Made by a program: the position numbers and the translations under genes. Source: UBA4427 sp046351135 (GTDB lineage Bacteria > Myxococcota_A > UBA9160 > UBA4427). From it: 64,000 nt of DNA. The stretch covers positions 806,001 to 870,000 of the forward strand of contig JAXLZA010000001.1 in the NCBI GenBank assembly GCA_046351135.1, written 5' to 3'. Below are positions 18,617 to 27,447 of this stretch, piece by piece. A model generated the notes under the pieces. The model ran no database searches and was not told where the DNA came from. It saw nothing but the letters and a program-made list of their open reading frames with translations. How positions within the stretch are numbered: position 1 is the first letter of the stretch; every line of letters begins with the position of its first letter.

Positions 18617-19369
18617 ATGGCGATCGACGTCGTGGTCGAGGGCGGAGTCGGCGAGCTCATCATCAACGCGCCGCCGGTGAACGCGCTGACCAACGCGGGC
18701 TGGCGCGAGTTCGCGACCAGGATGGAGGCCCTCGGCCGCCGCGACGACGTCCACTGCGTCGTCATCCGCGCCGAGGGGCGCGGCTTCCAGGCGGGCGTCG
18801 ACGTCAAGGAGCTCGCCGCGAACGGCGACCTCATCATCGAGGTCAACCGCGGCTGCTACGACAGCTTCGCCGCCGTCTACGACTGTCCCGTCCCGACGAT
18901 CGCCGCGGTCCACGGCTTCTGCATCGGCGGCGGCATCGGGATCGCCGGCGCCGCGGACTTCGTGATCGCCTCCGAGGACGCGACCTTCCAGCTCCCGGAG
19001 ATCGACCGCGGCGCGCTCGGCGCGGCGACCCATCTGACGCGCCTCGTCGGCGTCCAGAAGGCCCGCCGCATGCTCTACACCTGCGAGGCGATCACGGCGG
19101 CCGAGCTCTACCGCGTCGGCGGCTGCGAGTCGGTCGTGCCGAGGGCGGCGCTGCGCGACGAGGTCATGAAGGTCGCCCGCTCGATCGCCGGCAAGAGCCC
19201 GAAGGCGCTGCGCCTCGGCAAGCAATCGCTCAACGGCATCGAGGTCGTCGACGTCAAGAAGAGCTACCGCTTCGAGCAGGGCTTCACCCTCGAGCTGTAC
19301 ACGAGCAAGGATTCCCAGGAGGCGCGCGACGCCTTCACCGAGAAGCGCGACGCGCGCTTCGAGCGCTAG
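18617..19369 (+). CDS. echA20: EchA20-like crotonase (steroid ring-D hydrolase)
   Basis: A 250-residue crotonase-fold protein. EchA20 opens ring D of the HIP-derived CoA thioester by a hydrolytic retro-Claisen step, rather than hydrating an enoyl-CoA. The oxyanion-hole loop is CIGGGIGIAG (102-111). Of the two catalytic glutamates of enoyl-CoA hydratase, the first is replaced by a hydrophobic residue (about 108) and the second is kept (Glu128 in LPEIDRG), consistent with a non-hydratase reaction. It starts at the ATG after GCGAGGAG, 66 bp from the ipdC stop. Operon position next to ipdABC supports the name. Confidence 0.82.
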   Translation: MAIDVVVEGGVGELIINAPPVNALTNAGWREFATRMEALGRRDDVHCVVIRAEGRGFQAGVDVKELAANGDLIIEVNRGCYDSFAAVYDCPVPTIAAVHGFCIGGGIGIAGAADFVIASEDATFQLPEIDRGALGAATHLTRLVGVQKARRMLYTCEAITAAELYRVGGCESVVPRAALRDEVMKVARSIAGKSPKALRLGKQSLNGIEVVDVKKSYRFEQGFTLELYTSKDSQEARDAFTEKRDARFER

Positions 19370-19403
19370 GCCGACGACGGCCGGAAGCGAGAGAGGACAC
19401 GCG

Positions 19404-20570
19404 ATGGATCTCGTCTACACCCCGGAGCAGCAGGCCTTCCGCAAGGAGGCGCGCGCCTGGCTCGATGCGAACGTGCCCCGGGAGAAGCTCCCGTCGTTCG
19501 ACACGAAGGAAGGCTTCGAGGCCCACCGCGCCTGGGAGAAGAAGCTCCACGCCGGCGGCTTCGCCATGGTCCCCTGGCCCGTCGAATACGGCGGTCGCGG
19601 CGCGAACCTGCTCGAGTGGCTGATCTTCGAGGAGGAGTACTACCGCGCAGGCGCCCCCGGCCGCGTCAACCAGAACGGCATCTTCCTGCTCGGCCCGACC
19701 ATCATGGAGGTCGGCACGCCCGAGCAGAAGAAGCGCTTCCTCCCCAAGATGGCCTCCTCCGAGGAGGTCTGGGCGCAGGGCTGGTCCGAGCCGAACGCGG
19801 GCTCCGACATGGCGAACATCCAGGCGACCGCCTTCAAGGACGGCGACCACTTCGTCATCAACGGCCAGAAGACCTGGGCCTCCCGCGGTGCCTTCGCCCA
19901 CTGGCTCTTCGGCATGTTCCGCTCCGAGCCCGGCTCCGAGCGCCACAAGGGCCTGACCTTCATCCTGGTCCCCCTCGACACGCCCGGCATCACGGTGCGG
20001 CCGATCGAGAAGCTGAACCACAAGAAGGCCTTCGCCGAGGTCTTCTTCGACAACGCCCGCGTGCCGGTCACCTACCAGCTCGGCAAGGAGGGCAAGGGCT
20101 GGGAGGTCGCGATGGCGACCGCCGGCTTCGAGCGCGGCCTCATGCTGCGCAGCCCCGCCCGCTTCCAGGACACGGCGCGCAAGCTCGTCGAGCTCTACAA
20201 GAAGACCGTCGCCTCCGGCGTCTACGTCGCCCCCGAGCTCCGCAACACCGTCGCCCGCTGCTGGCAGGACGCCGAGGCCTACACCCTCAACACCTACCAG
20301 ACCGTCTCGCGGCTCCTCTCGGGCGGCAAGATCGGCGCCGAGGCCTCGCTCAACAAGATCTTCTGGTCCGAGCTCGACATGAAGATGCACGAGACGGCGC
20401 TCGCGCTCCTCGGCCACCGCGCCGAGCTGCTGCCGGGGGCGCCCGCCGCGGGCGACGTCGGCGAGTGGCTCGACGGCTACATCTTCGCCCTCGCCGGCCC
20501 GATCTCCGCCGGCACCAACGAGATCCAGAAGAACATCATCGCCGAGCGCATCCTCGGCATGCCGCGCTAG
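19404..20570 (+). CDS. acyl-CoA dehydrogenase (FadE31-like, HIP pathway)
   Basis: FAD-dependent alpha,beta-dehydrogenation of an acyl-CoA. The 388-residue product has the three ACAD domains: N-terminal helical domain, beta domain with QGWSEPNAGSDMANIQ and NGQKTWASRGAFA, and C-terminal helical domain ending AGPISAGTNEIQKNIIAERILGMPR, the FAD-binding TNEIQ segment. It is 15 bp upstream of a second, shorter ACAD. FadE31/32/33 of the KstR2 regulon are known to work as heteromers of catalytic and non-catalytic chains, so these two may form one alpha2beta2 enzyme. Confidence 0.85.
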   Translation: MDLVYTPEQQAFRKEARAWLDANVPREKLPSFDTKEGFEAHRAWEKKLHAGGFAMVPWPVEYGGRGANLLEWLIFEEEYYRAGAPGRVNQNGIFLLGPTIMEVGTPEQKKRFLPKMASSEEVWAQGWSEPNAGSDMANIQATAFKDGDHFVINGQKTWASRGAFAHWLFGMFRSEPGSERHKGLTFILVPLDTPGITVRPIEKLNHKKAFAEVFFDNARVPVTYQLGKEGKGWEVAMATAGFERGLMLRSPARFQDTARKLVELYKKTVASGVYVAPELRNTVARCWQDAEAYTLNTYQTVSRLLSGGKIGAEASLNKIFWSELDMKMHETALALLGHRAELLPGAPAAGDVGEWLDGYIFALAGPISAGTNEIQKNIIAERILGMPR

Positions 20571-20585
20571 GCGACGGGGTCCACC

Positions 20586-21674
20586 ATGCATTTCGAATTC
20601 ACCGAAGACCAGCGCCTGCTCCAGCAGACCGTGCGCGACTTCCTCGCCGGCGAGTGCCCGGTCTCGTTCGTGCGGGGCCAGTGGGAGACGCCGACCGGCC
20701 GCTCGCCCGAGTTCTGGAAGAAGCTCGCCGAGATCGGCGTGCCCGGGCTGCTCGTGCCGGAGGACCAGGGCGGTCTCGGCATGAACGAGATCGACTTCGT
20801 GCTCGTGCTCGTCGAGGTCGGGCGCGCGGCGCTCGCCGAGCCCGTCGTTCCGACGGCGGTGGTCGGCGTGCCGCTGCTGCGCGAGGCGGCCGCGCTCGGG
20901 GCCGACGCGGCGAAGCTCGCCGCCGAGTGGCTGCCGAAGATCGCCGCGGGCGAGGCGCTGCTCGCGGTGGCCCAGCCGGCCTCGCCGCTCGTCGCCGAGG
21001 CCCACGTCGCGGACCTCCTGATCCTGCGCAGCGGCGACGCGCTCTGGGCGGCGCCCCGCTCGGCCGTCACCCTGACCGAGCAGAAGTCGAACGACCCCTC
21101 GCAGAAGCTCTTCACCGTCGCCTTCGACCCCGCCGCCCACGCGGGCAAGGCGACCTGCCTCGCCCGGGGCGCCGATGCCGACCGCCTCGAGGCCGCGGCC
21201 CTCGACCGCGGTGCGCTGGCCTGCGCCGCGCAGCAGCTCGGGGCCTGCGACCAGCTGATCTCGATGTCGGTCGACTACACGAGCCAGCGCAAGCAGTTCG
21301 GGGTCCCGATCGGGAGCTTCCAGGCGGTGAAGCACCACCTCGCCACCCTGAAGGTCGCCCTCGAGTACGCCCGCAGCCACGTCGAGCGCGCCGCCCACTC
21401 GGTGGCCCACGGCCTGCCGACCCGCTCGGCCGACGTCTCGATGGCGAAGATCGCCGCCGGCCAGGCCGCCCTCGACGCGGCCAAGATCTGCCTCCAGGTC
21501 CACGGCGCCCTCGGCTACACCTGGGAGCAGGATCTCCACGTCTGGATGCGCCGCGCCTGGACCCTCGACCTCGCCTGGGGCGAGACGGCCTGGCATCGCA
21601 ACCGCCTCGCCGACGCCCTGTTCGAGGACCGGCTGCCCGTCGAGAGCTTCGGCTTCTCGCCGGCGGCGCGCTGA
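20586..21674 (+). CDS. acyl-CoA dehydrogenase (FadE32/33-like partner)
   Basis: A 362-residue ACAD homologue. The C-terminal helical domain is well conserved (DYTSQRKQFGVPIGSFQAVKHHLA, QVHGALGYTWEQDLHVWMRRA). The middle beta domain is short and diverged: the SEPxAGSD motif of the preceding gene is missing, and the segment around residues 125-180 is Ala/Leu-rich. That pattern is typical of one chain of the heteromeric steroid ACADs, in which substrate and FAD contacts are split between subunits. It starts at an ATG 15 bp after the previous stop. Confidence 0.84.
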   Translation: MHFEFTEDQRLLQQTVRDFLAGECPVSFVRGQWETPTGRSPEFWKKLAEIGVPGLLVPEDQGGLGMNEIDFVLVLVEVGRAALAEPVVPTAVVGVPLLREAAALGADAAKLAAEWLPKIAAGEALLAVAQPASPLVAEAHVADLLILRSGDALWAAPRSAVTLTEQKSNDPSQKLFTVAFDPAAHAGKATCLARGADADRLEAAALDRGALACAAQQLGACDQLISMSVDYTSQRKQFGVPIGSFQAVKHHLATLKVALEYARSHVERAAHSVAHGLPTRSADVSMAKIAAGQAALDAAKICLQVHGALGYTWEQDLHVWMRRAWTLDLAWGETAWHRNRLADALFEDRLPVESFGFSPAAR

Positions 21675-21808
21675 GGAGATCCCGGCGGGTCGCCCCGGCG
21701 GCCACGGTCCGAACGGGCGGGTATCCTCCTCCCTGTCGACCGACCGAAAGGCCGACCCGACGACGAACGACCGGACGCCCGAAACGTTCCACCCGATCGA
21801 GGACAGAA

Positions 21809-22261
21809 ATGAGCACGACCCCCGGCAAGCAGAAGAAGCGCGTCCCCGCGATCGAGGGCTGGATCGACATCGATCCCGCGAACCCGCGCCTCGTCGGCTA
21901 CAAGGACGACGCCTCCGGGACCTACTTCTTCCCCAAGGACGTCTCGATCTCCCGCGCCCCGGGCTTCGCCGACACGCCGCTGCGCGAGGTCCGGCTCTCG
22001 AATCGCGGGAAGCTCTGGTCCTACACGACCAACTACTACAAGCCGCCGGAGCCCGCGATCTTCAAGGACCCCTTCGTCCCCTATACGGTCGCCGCGGTCG
22101 AGCTGACCGAGGAGCGGATGGTCATCCTCGGCCAGCTGGCGGACGGCGTCGATCCGAAGACGATCCACGTCGGCCAGGAGATGGAGCTCACGCTGGCCAC
22201 CCTCTACGAAGACGACGAGCACGAGTACGTCGTCTGGAAGTGGAAGCCCGTGGCCGCCTAG
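21809..22261 (+). CDS. DUF35 / OB-fold protein without zinc-ribbon cysteines
   Basis: A 150-residue protein with a C-terminal OB-type domain of the DUF35 family (PFVPYTVAAVELTEERMVILGQL, then VGQEMELTLATLYED). DUF35 proteins normally have an N-terminal rubredoxin-like zinc ribbon with two CxxC pairs. Here the equivalent region (GTYFFPKDVSISRAPG) has no cysteine, and the whole protein has none. DUF35 partners bind thiolase-like enzymes and are required for activity in steroid side-chain aldolases (Ltp2 with the DUF35 part of ChsH2). The next gene is such a thiolase homologue, so a heteromeric complex is likely. The start is the ATG after GAGGACAGAA. Confidence 0.85.
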   Translation: MSTTPGKQKKRVPAIEGWIDIDPANPRLVGYKDDASGTYFFPKDVSISRAPGFADTPLREVRLSNRGKLWSYTTNYYKPPEPAIFKDPFVPYTVAAVELTEERMVILGQLADGVDPKTIHVGQEMELTLATLYEDDEHEYVVWKWKPVAA

Positions 22262-22348
22262 CGGCCCCCGCCGCCTCGGCCCGGACCGAGCGGCGAACGC
22301 GAACCCACCGCACGGCCCCCGAGCCGCGCGGCGCCCGAGGAGATCGAC

Positions 22349-23542
22349 ATGAGCAGGAACGAAGTGGCCATCCTGGGCGCAGGCATGCATCCCTGGGGCA
22401 AGTGGGGCAAGAACTTCGTCGAGTACGGCGTGGTCGCCCTCAAGGCCGCGATCCAGGATGCCGGCATCGAGTGGAAGGACGTCGACTTCGTGGTCGGCGG
22501 CGACACCATGCGCAACGGCTACCCGGGCTACGTCGCCGGCGCGACCTTCGCGAAGGCGATGGGCTGGACCGGGATCCCGATCGCGAGCTGCTATGCGGCC
22601 TGCGCCACCGGCGCCCAGGCGATCGAGATCGCCCGGACCCGCATCCTCGCCGGCATGGCGCAGGTCGCGGTCGTGGTCGGCGCCGACACGACGCCGAAGG
22701 GCTTCCTGGCCCCCAACAAGGGCGAGCGGACCCTCGATCCCGACTGGCTGCGCTTCCGCCTGCTCTCGGCGACCAACCCGACCTACTTCGGCCTCTACGC
22801 CCAGCGCCGGATGGACCTCTACGGCGCGACCGAGCAGGACTTCGCCCGCATCAAGGTCAAGAACAGCAAGCACGGCTTCACCAACCCCTACGCCCGCTAC
22901 CGCCAGATCTACACCGAGGCCGAGGTGCTGGCCTCGCCGCTCGTCGCCGCGCCGCTGCGGCTCTTCGAGATCTGCGCCACGAGCGACGGCGGCGCCGCCC
23001 TCGTGCTCTGCTCGATGGAGTACGCGAAGAAGAAGGGCATCGCGAAGCCGGTGCGCATCTCGGCGGTCTCGACGGTGTCGCCGACCTTCCCGAACACGGT
23101 CATCGACATGCCGGACTTCTCGACCGACTCGGCGGCGGGCATCCAGGCGCCGGACCGGACCTTCAAGGACTCGATCTCGTGGGCCGCCTATCAGGAGGCG
23201 GGAATCGATCCGTCGGACGTGAACGTGGCCGAGGTCTACGATCTCTCCTCCGCCCTCGAGCTCGACTGGTACGAGAACATCGGCCTGTGCAAGCCGGGCG
23301 AGGCCGAGGGGCTCCTGCGCAGCGGCGCGACGGAGATCGGGGGCCGCGTGCCGGTCAACCCCTCCGGCGGCCTCTCCTGCTTCGGCGAGGCAGTCCCGGC
23401 CCAGGCGATCGCGCAGGTCTGCGAGCTGACCTGGCAGCTGCGGGGCACCGCCGGCGAGCGCCAGGTCGCCGGCGCCAAGGTCGGCATCACGGCGAACCAG
23501 GGCCTCTTCGGCCACGGCTCGTCGGTGCTCTGCACGCGTTAG
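22349..23542 (+). CDS. Ltp-type thiolase homologue, possible aldolase
   Basis: A 397-residue member of the SCP-x/lipid-transfer-protein thiolase group. The nucleophile-loop cysteine is present (Cys85 in YAACATGAQA). The two C-terminal catalytic motifs of true thiolases are changed: HDCF is replaced by VYDLSSALE (Tyr297), and the GHP motif by GGLSCFGEAVPAQ (about 340-352). The same type of change marks the Ltp aldolases that release the steroid side chain by retro-aldol cleavage, and those need a DUF35 partner like the preceding gene. It could instead be a thiolase with unusual chemistry. It belongs to the ipd operon by orientation and spacing (87 bp). Confidence 0.8.
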   Translation: MSRNEVAILGAGMHPWGKWGKNFVEYGVVALKAAIQDAGIEWKDVDFVVGGDTMRNGYPGYVAGATFAKAMGWTGIPIASCYAACATGAQAIEIARTRILAGMAQVAVVVGADTTPKGFLAPNKGERTLDPDWLRFRLLSATNPTYFGLYAQRRMDLYGATEQDFARIKVKNSKHGFTNPYARYRQIYTEAEVLASPLVAAPLRLFEICATSDGGAALVLCSMEYAKKKGIAKPVRISAVSTVSPTFPNTVIDMPDFSTDSAAGIQAPDRTFKDSISWAAYQEAGIDPSDVNVAEVYDLSSALELDWYENIGLCKPGEAEGLLRSGATEIGGRVPVNPSGGLSCFGEAVPAQAIAQVCELTWQLRGTAGERQVAGAKVGITANQGLFGHGSSVLCTR

Positions 23543-23614
23543 GCCAGGACGCCCGGATCGGGCCCGAGCGAGAGATCGAACGAGAGCGCGCGAGAAGGAC
23601 GAGAAGGAGACGAG

Positions 23615-24763
23615 ATGGGCGAGGCATTCATCATCGACGGCGTCCGCACCCCGGTCGGCAAGCGGGGCGGCGGTCTCGCCGGGATCCACTCCGCGGATCT
23701 CGGGGCCCACGTGCTCAAGGGCCTCGTCGCCCGCAACGACTTCGACCCCGGCGCGGTCGACGACGTCATCTTCGGCTGCTGCGACACGATCGGCTCCCAG
23801 GCCGGCGACATCGCCCGGACCTGCTGGCTCGCGGCGGGTCTGCCGCTCCACGTCCCGGGCGTCACGATCGATCGCCAGTGCGGCTCGTCGCAGCAGGCGG
23901 TGCATTTCGCGGCCCAGGCGGTGATGAGCGGGACGGCGGACCTCATCGTCGCCGGCGGCGTCCAGAACATGACCCAGATCCCGATCTCCTCGGCCATGAC
24001 CTGCGCCAAGGACCTCGGCTTCGACGATCCCTTCTCCGGCTCGAAGGGCTGGATCGAGCGCTTCGGAACCCAGGAAGTCTCCCAGTTCCGCGGCGCCGAG
24101 ATGATCGCCGAGAAGTGGAACATCTCCCGCGACGACATGGAGACCCTCGCCCTCGAGACCCATGCGCGAGCCATCCGCGCGACCCAGGAGGGGCGCTTCA
24201 AGAACGAGATCCTGCCGATCGCCGGGATCGAGAAGGACGAGGGCATGCGCGCCTCGACCCGCGAGAAGCTGCAGAGCCTCCAGCCCCTGCTCCCGGGCGG
24301 CCGGCTGACCGCGGCCCTCGCGAGCCAGATCTCGGACGCCTCGTCCGCGATGCTGATCGCGTCGGAGCGCGCGGTGAAGGAGCACAAGCTCCGGCCCCGG
24401 GCGCGCATCCACCACATCTCGGTCCTCGCCGACGACCCGATCTTCATGCTGACCGCGCCGATCCCCGCGACGAAGCGGGCGCTCGCGAAGTCGGGCCTCA
24501 CGAAGGAGCAGATCGACCTCGTCGAGATCAACGAGGCGATGGCGTCGGTCGTGCTCGCGTGGCAGAAGGAGCTCGACTGGGACCTCGCGAAGGTCAACGT
24601 CAACGGCGGCGCGATGGCCCTCGGTCATCCGATCGGCGCGACCGGGACGCGGCTCATGACGACCCTCCTCAACGAGATGGAGCGCACGGGGGCGCGCTAC
24701 GGCCTGCAGACCATGTGCGAGGGTGGCGGCCAGGCCAACGTGACGATCATCGAGCGGATCTGA
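23615..24763 (+). CDS. fadA6: acetyl-CoA acyltransferase, FadA6-like
   Basis: Thiolase that shortens the ring-opened steroid remnant by thiolysis. The 382-residue product retains all catalytic motifs: nucleophile Cys89 in DRQCGSSQQA, NEAMA near residue 308, His338 in ALGHPIGATG and Cys368 in MCEGGGQAN. Length and position in the ipd operon match mycobacterial FadA6 of the HIP pathway. It follows the Ltp-type gene by 72 bp, with a purine-rich AGAAGGAGACG ribosome-binding region. Confidence 0.85.
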   Translation: MGEAFIIDGVRTPVGKRGGGLAGIHSADLGAHVLKGLVARNDFDPGAVDDVIFGCCDTIGSQAGDIARTCWLAAGLPLHVPGVTIDRQCGSSQQAVHFAAQAVMSGTADLIVAGGVQNMTQIPISSAMTCAKDLGFDDPFSGSKGWIERFGTQEVSQFRGAEMIAEKWNISRDDMETLALETHARAIRATQEGRFKNEILPIAGIEKDEGMRASTREKLQSLQPLLPGGRLTAALASQISDASSAMLIASERAVKEHKLRPRARIHHISVLADDPIFMLTAPIPATKRALAKSGLTKEQIDLVEINEAMASVVLAWQKELDWDLAKVNVNGGAMALGHPIGATGTRLMTTLLNEMERTGARYGLQTMCEGGGQANVTIIERI

Positions 24764-24828
24764 GCGGAACGACGAAAGCGAACGAGGCGGTCCGGCCCGG
24801 CCGGCCGCGAGCAGGAAAGGATCGAGCG

Positions 24829-25731
24829 ATGGGAATCTGTGATGGACGCGTCGTCATCGTGACCGGCGCGGGCGGCGGCCTCGGCCGCGAGCACGCGCTG
24901 CTCTTCGCGGCCGAAGGGGCCGCGGTCGTCGTGAACGACCTCGGGGTCTCGAACAGCGGTGAAGGCGGCTCGAAGGGCCCCGCCCAGAAGGTCGTCGACG
25001 AGATCACCGCGAAGGGCGGCCGCGCCATCGCCAACACCGACAGCGTCTCCGACTTCGCTGCCGGCAAGCGCATGGTCGAGCAGGCGATCGACACCTTCGG
25101 CCGCCTCGACGTCGTCGTGAACAACGCCGGCTTCCTGCGCGATCGGATGTTCGTCGGGACCTCCGAGGAGGAGTGGGACGCGGTCATCAGCGTCCATCTG
25201 AAGGGCCACTTCTGCGTGTCGCGCCACGCCTGCGAGTACTGGCGCAACCTCTCGAAGGCCGGCAAGCCCGTCGACGCGCGCATCATCAACACCAGCTCCG
25301 GAGCCGGTCTCCAGGGCAGCATCGGCCAGGCGACCTACTCGGCCGCCAAGGGCGGCATCGCGTCGCTGACGCTGGTCCAGGCGGCGGAGCTCGGCCGCTA
25401 CGGCGTGACCGCGAACGCGATCGCCCCGGCCGCGCGCACGCGCATGACCGAGGCGATCTTCACGAACATGAAGCCGCCGGAGGACGGCAGCTTCGACGAG
25501 GCCCATCCGGGCAACGTCTCGCCGCTGGTCGTCTGGCTCGGCAGCCCCGAGTCGAAGAGCGTGACGGGTCGGGTCTTCGAGGTGAAGGGCGGCCTGATCG
25601 GCGTGTCCGACGGATGGCGCGACGGACCGACCTACGACAAGAAGGCGCGCTGGGCGCCCGACGAGATCGGGGCGAAGGTGCTCGAGCTCGTCGCGAAGGC
25701 GGTGCCCCCGCAGAAGGTCCACGGAAGCTGA
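24829..25731 (+). CDS. short-chain dehydrogenase/reductase (Rv3548c-like)
   Basis: A 300-residue NAD(P)-dependent SDR. The Rossmann motif is VTGAGGGLGREHA (about 11-23), the NNAGFLRDR motif is at about 88-96, and the catalytic Ser...Tyr-x-x-x-Lys is TSSGAG followed by TYSAAKGG. Its length and MGICDGRVVIVTGAGGG opening resemble the 3-hydroxyacyl-CoA dehydrogenase-like SDRs of the KstR2 regulon and the N-terminal domain of multifunctional enzyme type 2. It probably oxidises a 3-hydroxyacyl-CoA intermediate in this pathway. It is separated from the next ACAD by only 2 bp. Confidence 0.84.
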   Translation: MGICDGRVVIVTGAGGGLGREHALLFAAEGAAVVVNDLGVSNSGEGGSKGPAQKVVDEITAKGGRAIANTDSVSDFAAGKRMVEQAIDTFGRLDVVVNNAGFLRDRMFVGTSEEEWDAVISVHLKGHFCVSRHACEYWRNLSKAGKPVDARIINTSSGAGLQGSIGQATYSAAKGGIASLTLVQAAELGRYGVTANAIAPAARTRMTEAIFTNMKPPEDGSFDEAHPGNVSPLVVWLGSPESKSVTGRVFEVKGGLIGVSDGWRDGPTYDKKARWAPDEIGAKVLELVAKAVPPQKVHGS

Positions 25732-25733
25732 CG

Positions 25734-26873
25734 ATGGATTTCCGATTCAGCGAAGAGCAGCAGGCGCTGGTCGACAGCGCCCGGGAGTTCCTGAAGGCCC
25801 ACTCCGGCCCCGAGGCGATCCGCGCCGCGATGGGGACGGACCAGGGCTACGACAAGGGCGTCTGGCAGCAGATCGCGACCGAGCTCGGCTGGCCCTCGGT
25901 CCACATCCCGGAGGCCTACGGCGGGCTCGGGCTGGGCTACGTCGACCTCGTGGTGCTGCTCGAGGCGATGGGCGAGGCGCTGCTGTGCGCGCCCTTCTTC
26001 TCGAGCGTCGCGCTCGGGGCCAATACGATCCTCGCCGTCGCGAGCGAGGCCCAGAAGGAAGCCCTGCTGCCCCCGATCGCCGAGGGCCGCAGCACGGCCA
26101 CCCTCGCCCTCTGCGAGACCTCGGGCCGCTGGGACGTCGCGAGCATCGCGACGACGGCGCGCTCCGACGGCGACGGCTTCGTCATCGACGGGACGAAGAC
26201 CTGGGTCGTCGACGGCCATACGAGCGATCTCCTGCTCGTGGCGGCGCGCAAGCCCGGAACGACGGGGACCGACGGGATCGCGGTCTTCGCGGTGCCCGCC
26301 CAGACCGCGGGGCTCGATCGCACGCTCCGGCCGACCATGGACCAGACCCGCCGGGTCGCCGAGGTCCGACTCGCGAACGTGCGCGTCGGGCGCGACGCCT
26401 GTCTCGGCGAGTTCGGCGCGGCAGCTCCGGGGCTCGCACGCGCCCTCGATCTCGCGGCGATCGCGCTGGCGGCCGAGCAGGTCGGCGGCGCCCAGCGCTG
26501 CCTCGACATGGCGGTCGCCTACGCCAAGGAGCGCCAGCAGTTCGGCCGGCCGATCGGCTCCTTCCAGGCGATCAAGCACAAGGCGGCCGACATGCTCGTC
26601 GCCGTCGAGTCGGCGCGCTCGGCGCTCTACTACGCCGCCTGCATCGTGGACGACGGGAGCGACGACCTCGCGACGAACGCGTCGCTCGCGAAGGCCTGGT
26701 GCTCGGAGGCCTACTTCAAGTGCGCCGCCGACAACATCCAGATCCACGGCGGCGTCGGCTTCACCTGGGAGTACGACCCGCATCTCCACTTCAAGCGCGC
26801 CCGCGCCGGCGAGAGCTGGCTCGGGACGCCCGCGGACCATCGGGAGCGCGTCGCGAAGGCCCTCGGCCTCTAG
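25734..26873 (+). CDS. acyl-CoA dehydrogenase, third of the ipd operon
   Basis: A 379-residue ACAD with helical N-domain (FSEEQQALVDSAREFL), a diverged beta domain (LCETSGRWDV in place of the usual SEPxAGSD) and a conserved C-terminal domain (YAKERQQFGRPIGSFQAIKHKAADM; QIHGGVGFTWEYDPHLHFKRAR). The QxHGGxGFTxE segment is retained. It may be the second chain of a heteromeric FadE complex. It begins 2 bp after the SDR stop, so coupling is likely. Confidence 0.85.
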   Translation: MDFRFSEEQQALVDSAREFLKAHSGPEAIRAAMGTDQGYDKGVWQQIATELGWPSVHIPEAYGGLGLGYVDLVVLLEAMGEALLCAPFFSSVALGANTILAVASEAQKEALLPPIAEGRSTATLALCETSGRWDVASIATTARSDGDGFVIDGTKTWVVDGHTSDLLLVAARKPGTTGTDGIAVFAVPAQTAGLDRTLRPTMDQTRRVAEVRLANVRVGRDACLGEFGAAAPGLARALDLAAIALAAEQVGGAQRCLDMAVAYAKERQQFGRPIGSFQAIKHKAADMLVAVESARSALYYAACIVDDGSDDLATNASLAKAWCSEAYFKCAADNIQIHGGVGFTWEYDPHLHFKRARAGESWLGTPADHRERVAKALGL

Positions 26874-26955
26874 CGCGCGCGACCGCGAAAACGCCCGATC
26901 GCCGCGGGACCGGCTCGCCCCCGAGCCCGCCCCGCGGCCGCGAGGAAGCCTCTCC

Positions 26956-27414
26956 ATGCACGTCTTCAAGACCCCCTTCGAGCTCGAGCAGAACGTCGGA
27001 AAGTCCCTCGGCCACACCGACTGGCTCGCGATCCAGCAGGACCGCATCAACCTCTTCGCGGACGCGACCGGCGACCACCAGTGGATCCACGTCGACGTCG
27101 AGAAGGCGAAGTCGGGCCCCTTCGGCGCGCCCATCGCCCACGGCTACCTGACGGCCTCGCTCGCGAACTACTTCCTGCCCCAGCTGATGGAGGTGCAGGG
27201 CATCTCGATGGGCGTCAACTACGGCTGCGACAAGATCCGCTTCCCGTCGCCGGTGAAGGTCGGGTCGCGCATCCGCGGCGCCGGCCAGATCACCGCCGTC
27301 GAGCGGACCAAGGACGGTGGGATCCAGGCCAAGGTCACGATCACGATCGAGATCGAGGGCAGCGAGCGCCCCGCCTGCATCATCGAGACGATCAGCCGCT
27401 ATTACGCGGCCTGA
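26956..27414 (+). CDS. MaoC-like enoyl-CoA hydratase
   Basis: A 152-residue single hot-dog-domain protein of the (R)-specific enoyl-CoA hydratase family. The hydratase-2 motif is complete: Asp40 and His45 in DATGDHQWIHVD, followed by GPFGAPIAHGYLTASL. It would hydrate an unsaturated CoA thioester made by the operon's acyl-CoA dehydrogenases. It is the last gene of the twelve-gene plus-strand operon; the next gene downstream is convergent. Confidence 0.88.
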   Translation: MHVFKTPFELEQNVGKSLGHTDWLAIQQDRINLFADATGDHQWIHVDVEKAKSGPFGAPIAHGYLTASLANYFLPQLMEVQGISMGVNYGCDKIRFPSPVKVGSRIRGAGQITAVERTKDGGIQAKVTITIEIEGSERPACIIETISRYYAA

Positions 27415-27447
27415 GCCGCAGGCGCTCTCCGTTCGAGCCGCAGGCGC
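27413..27447. repeat. 13-bp direct repeat in a convergent intergenic gap
   Basis: GAGCCGCAGGCGC occurs at 27413-27425 and again at 27435-27447, between the maoC and yqeY stop codons. AGGCGC (27420) and GCGCCT (27444) could also pair as a 6-bp stem with an 18-base loop, a weak terminator at best. Confidence 0.5.

Noticed and set aside
22349..23542. Annotation of this gene as an ordinary acetyl-CoA acetyltransferase
   Set aside because: The HDCF and GHP catalytic motifs are replaced, in contrast to the intact thiolases at 23615-24763 and 57232-58470.
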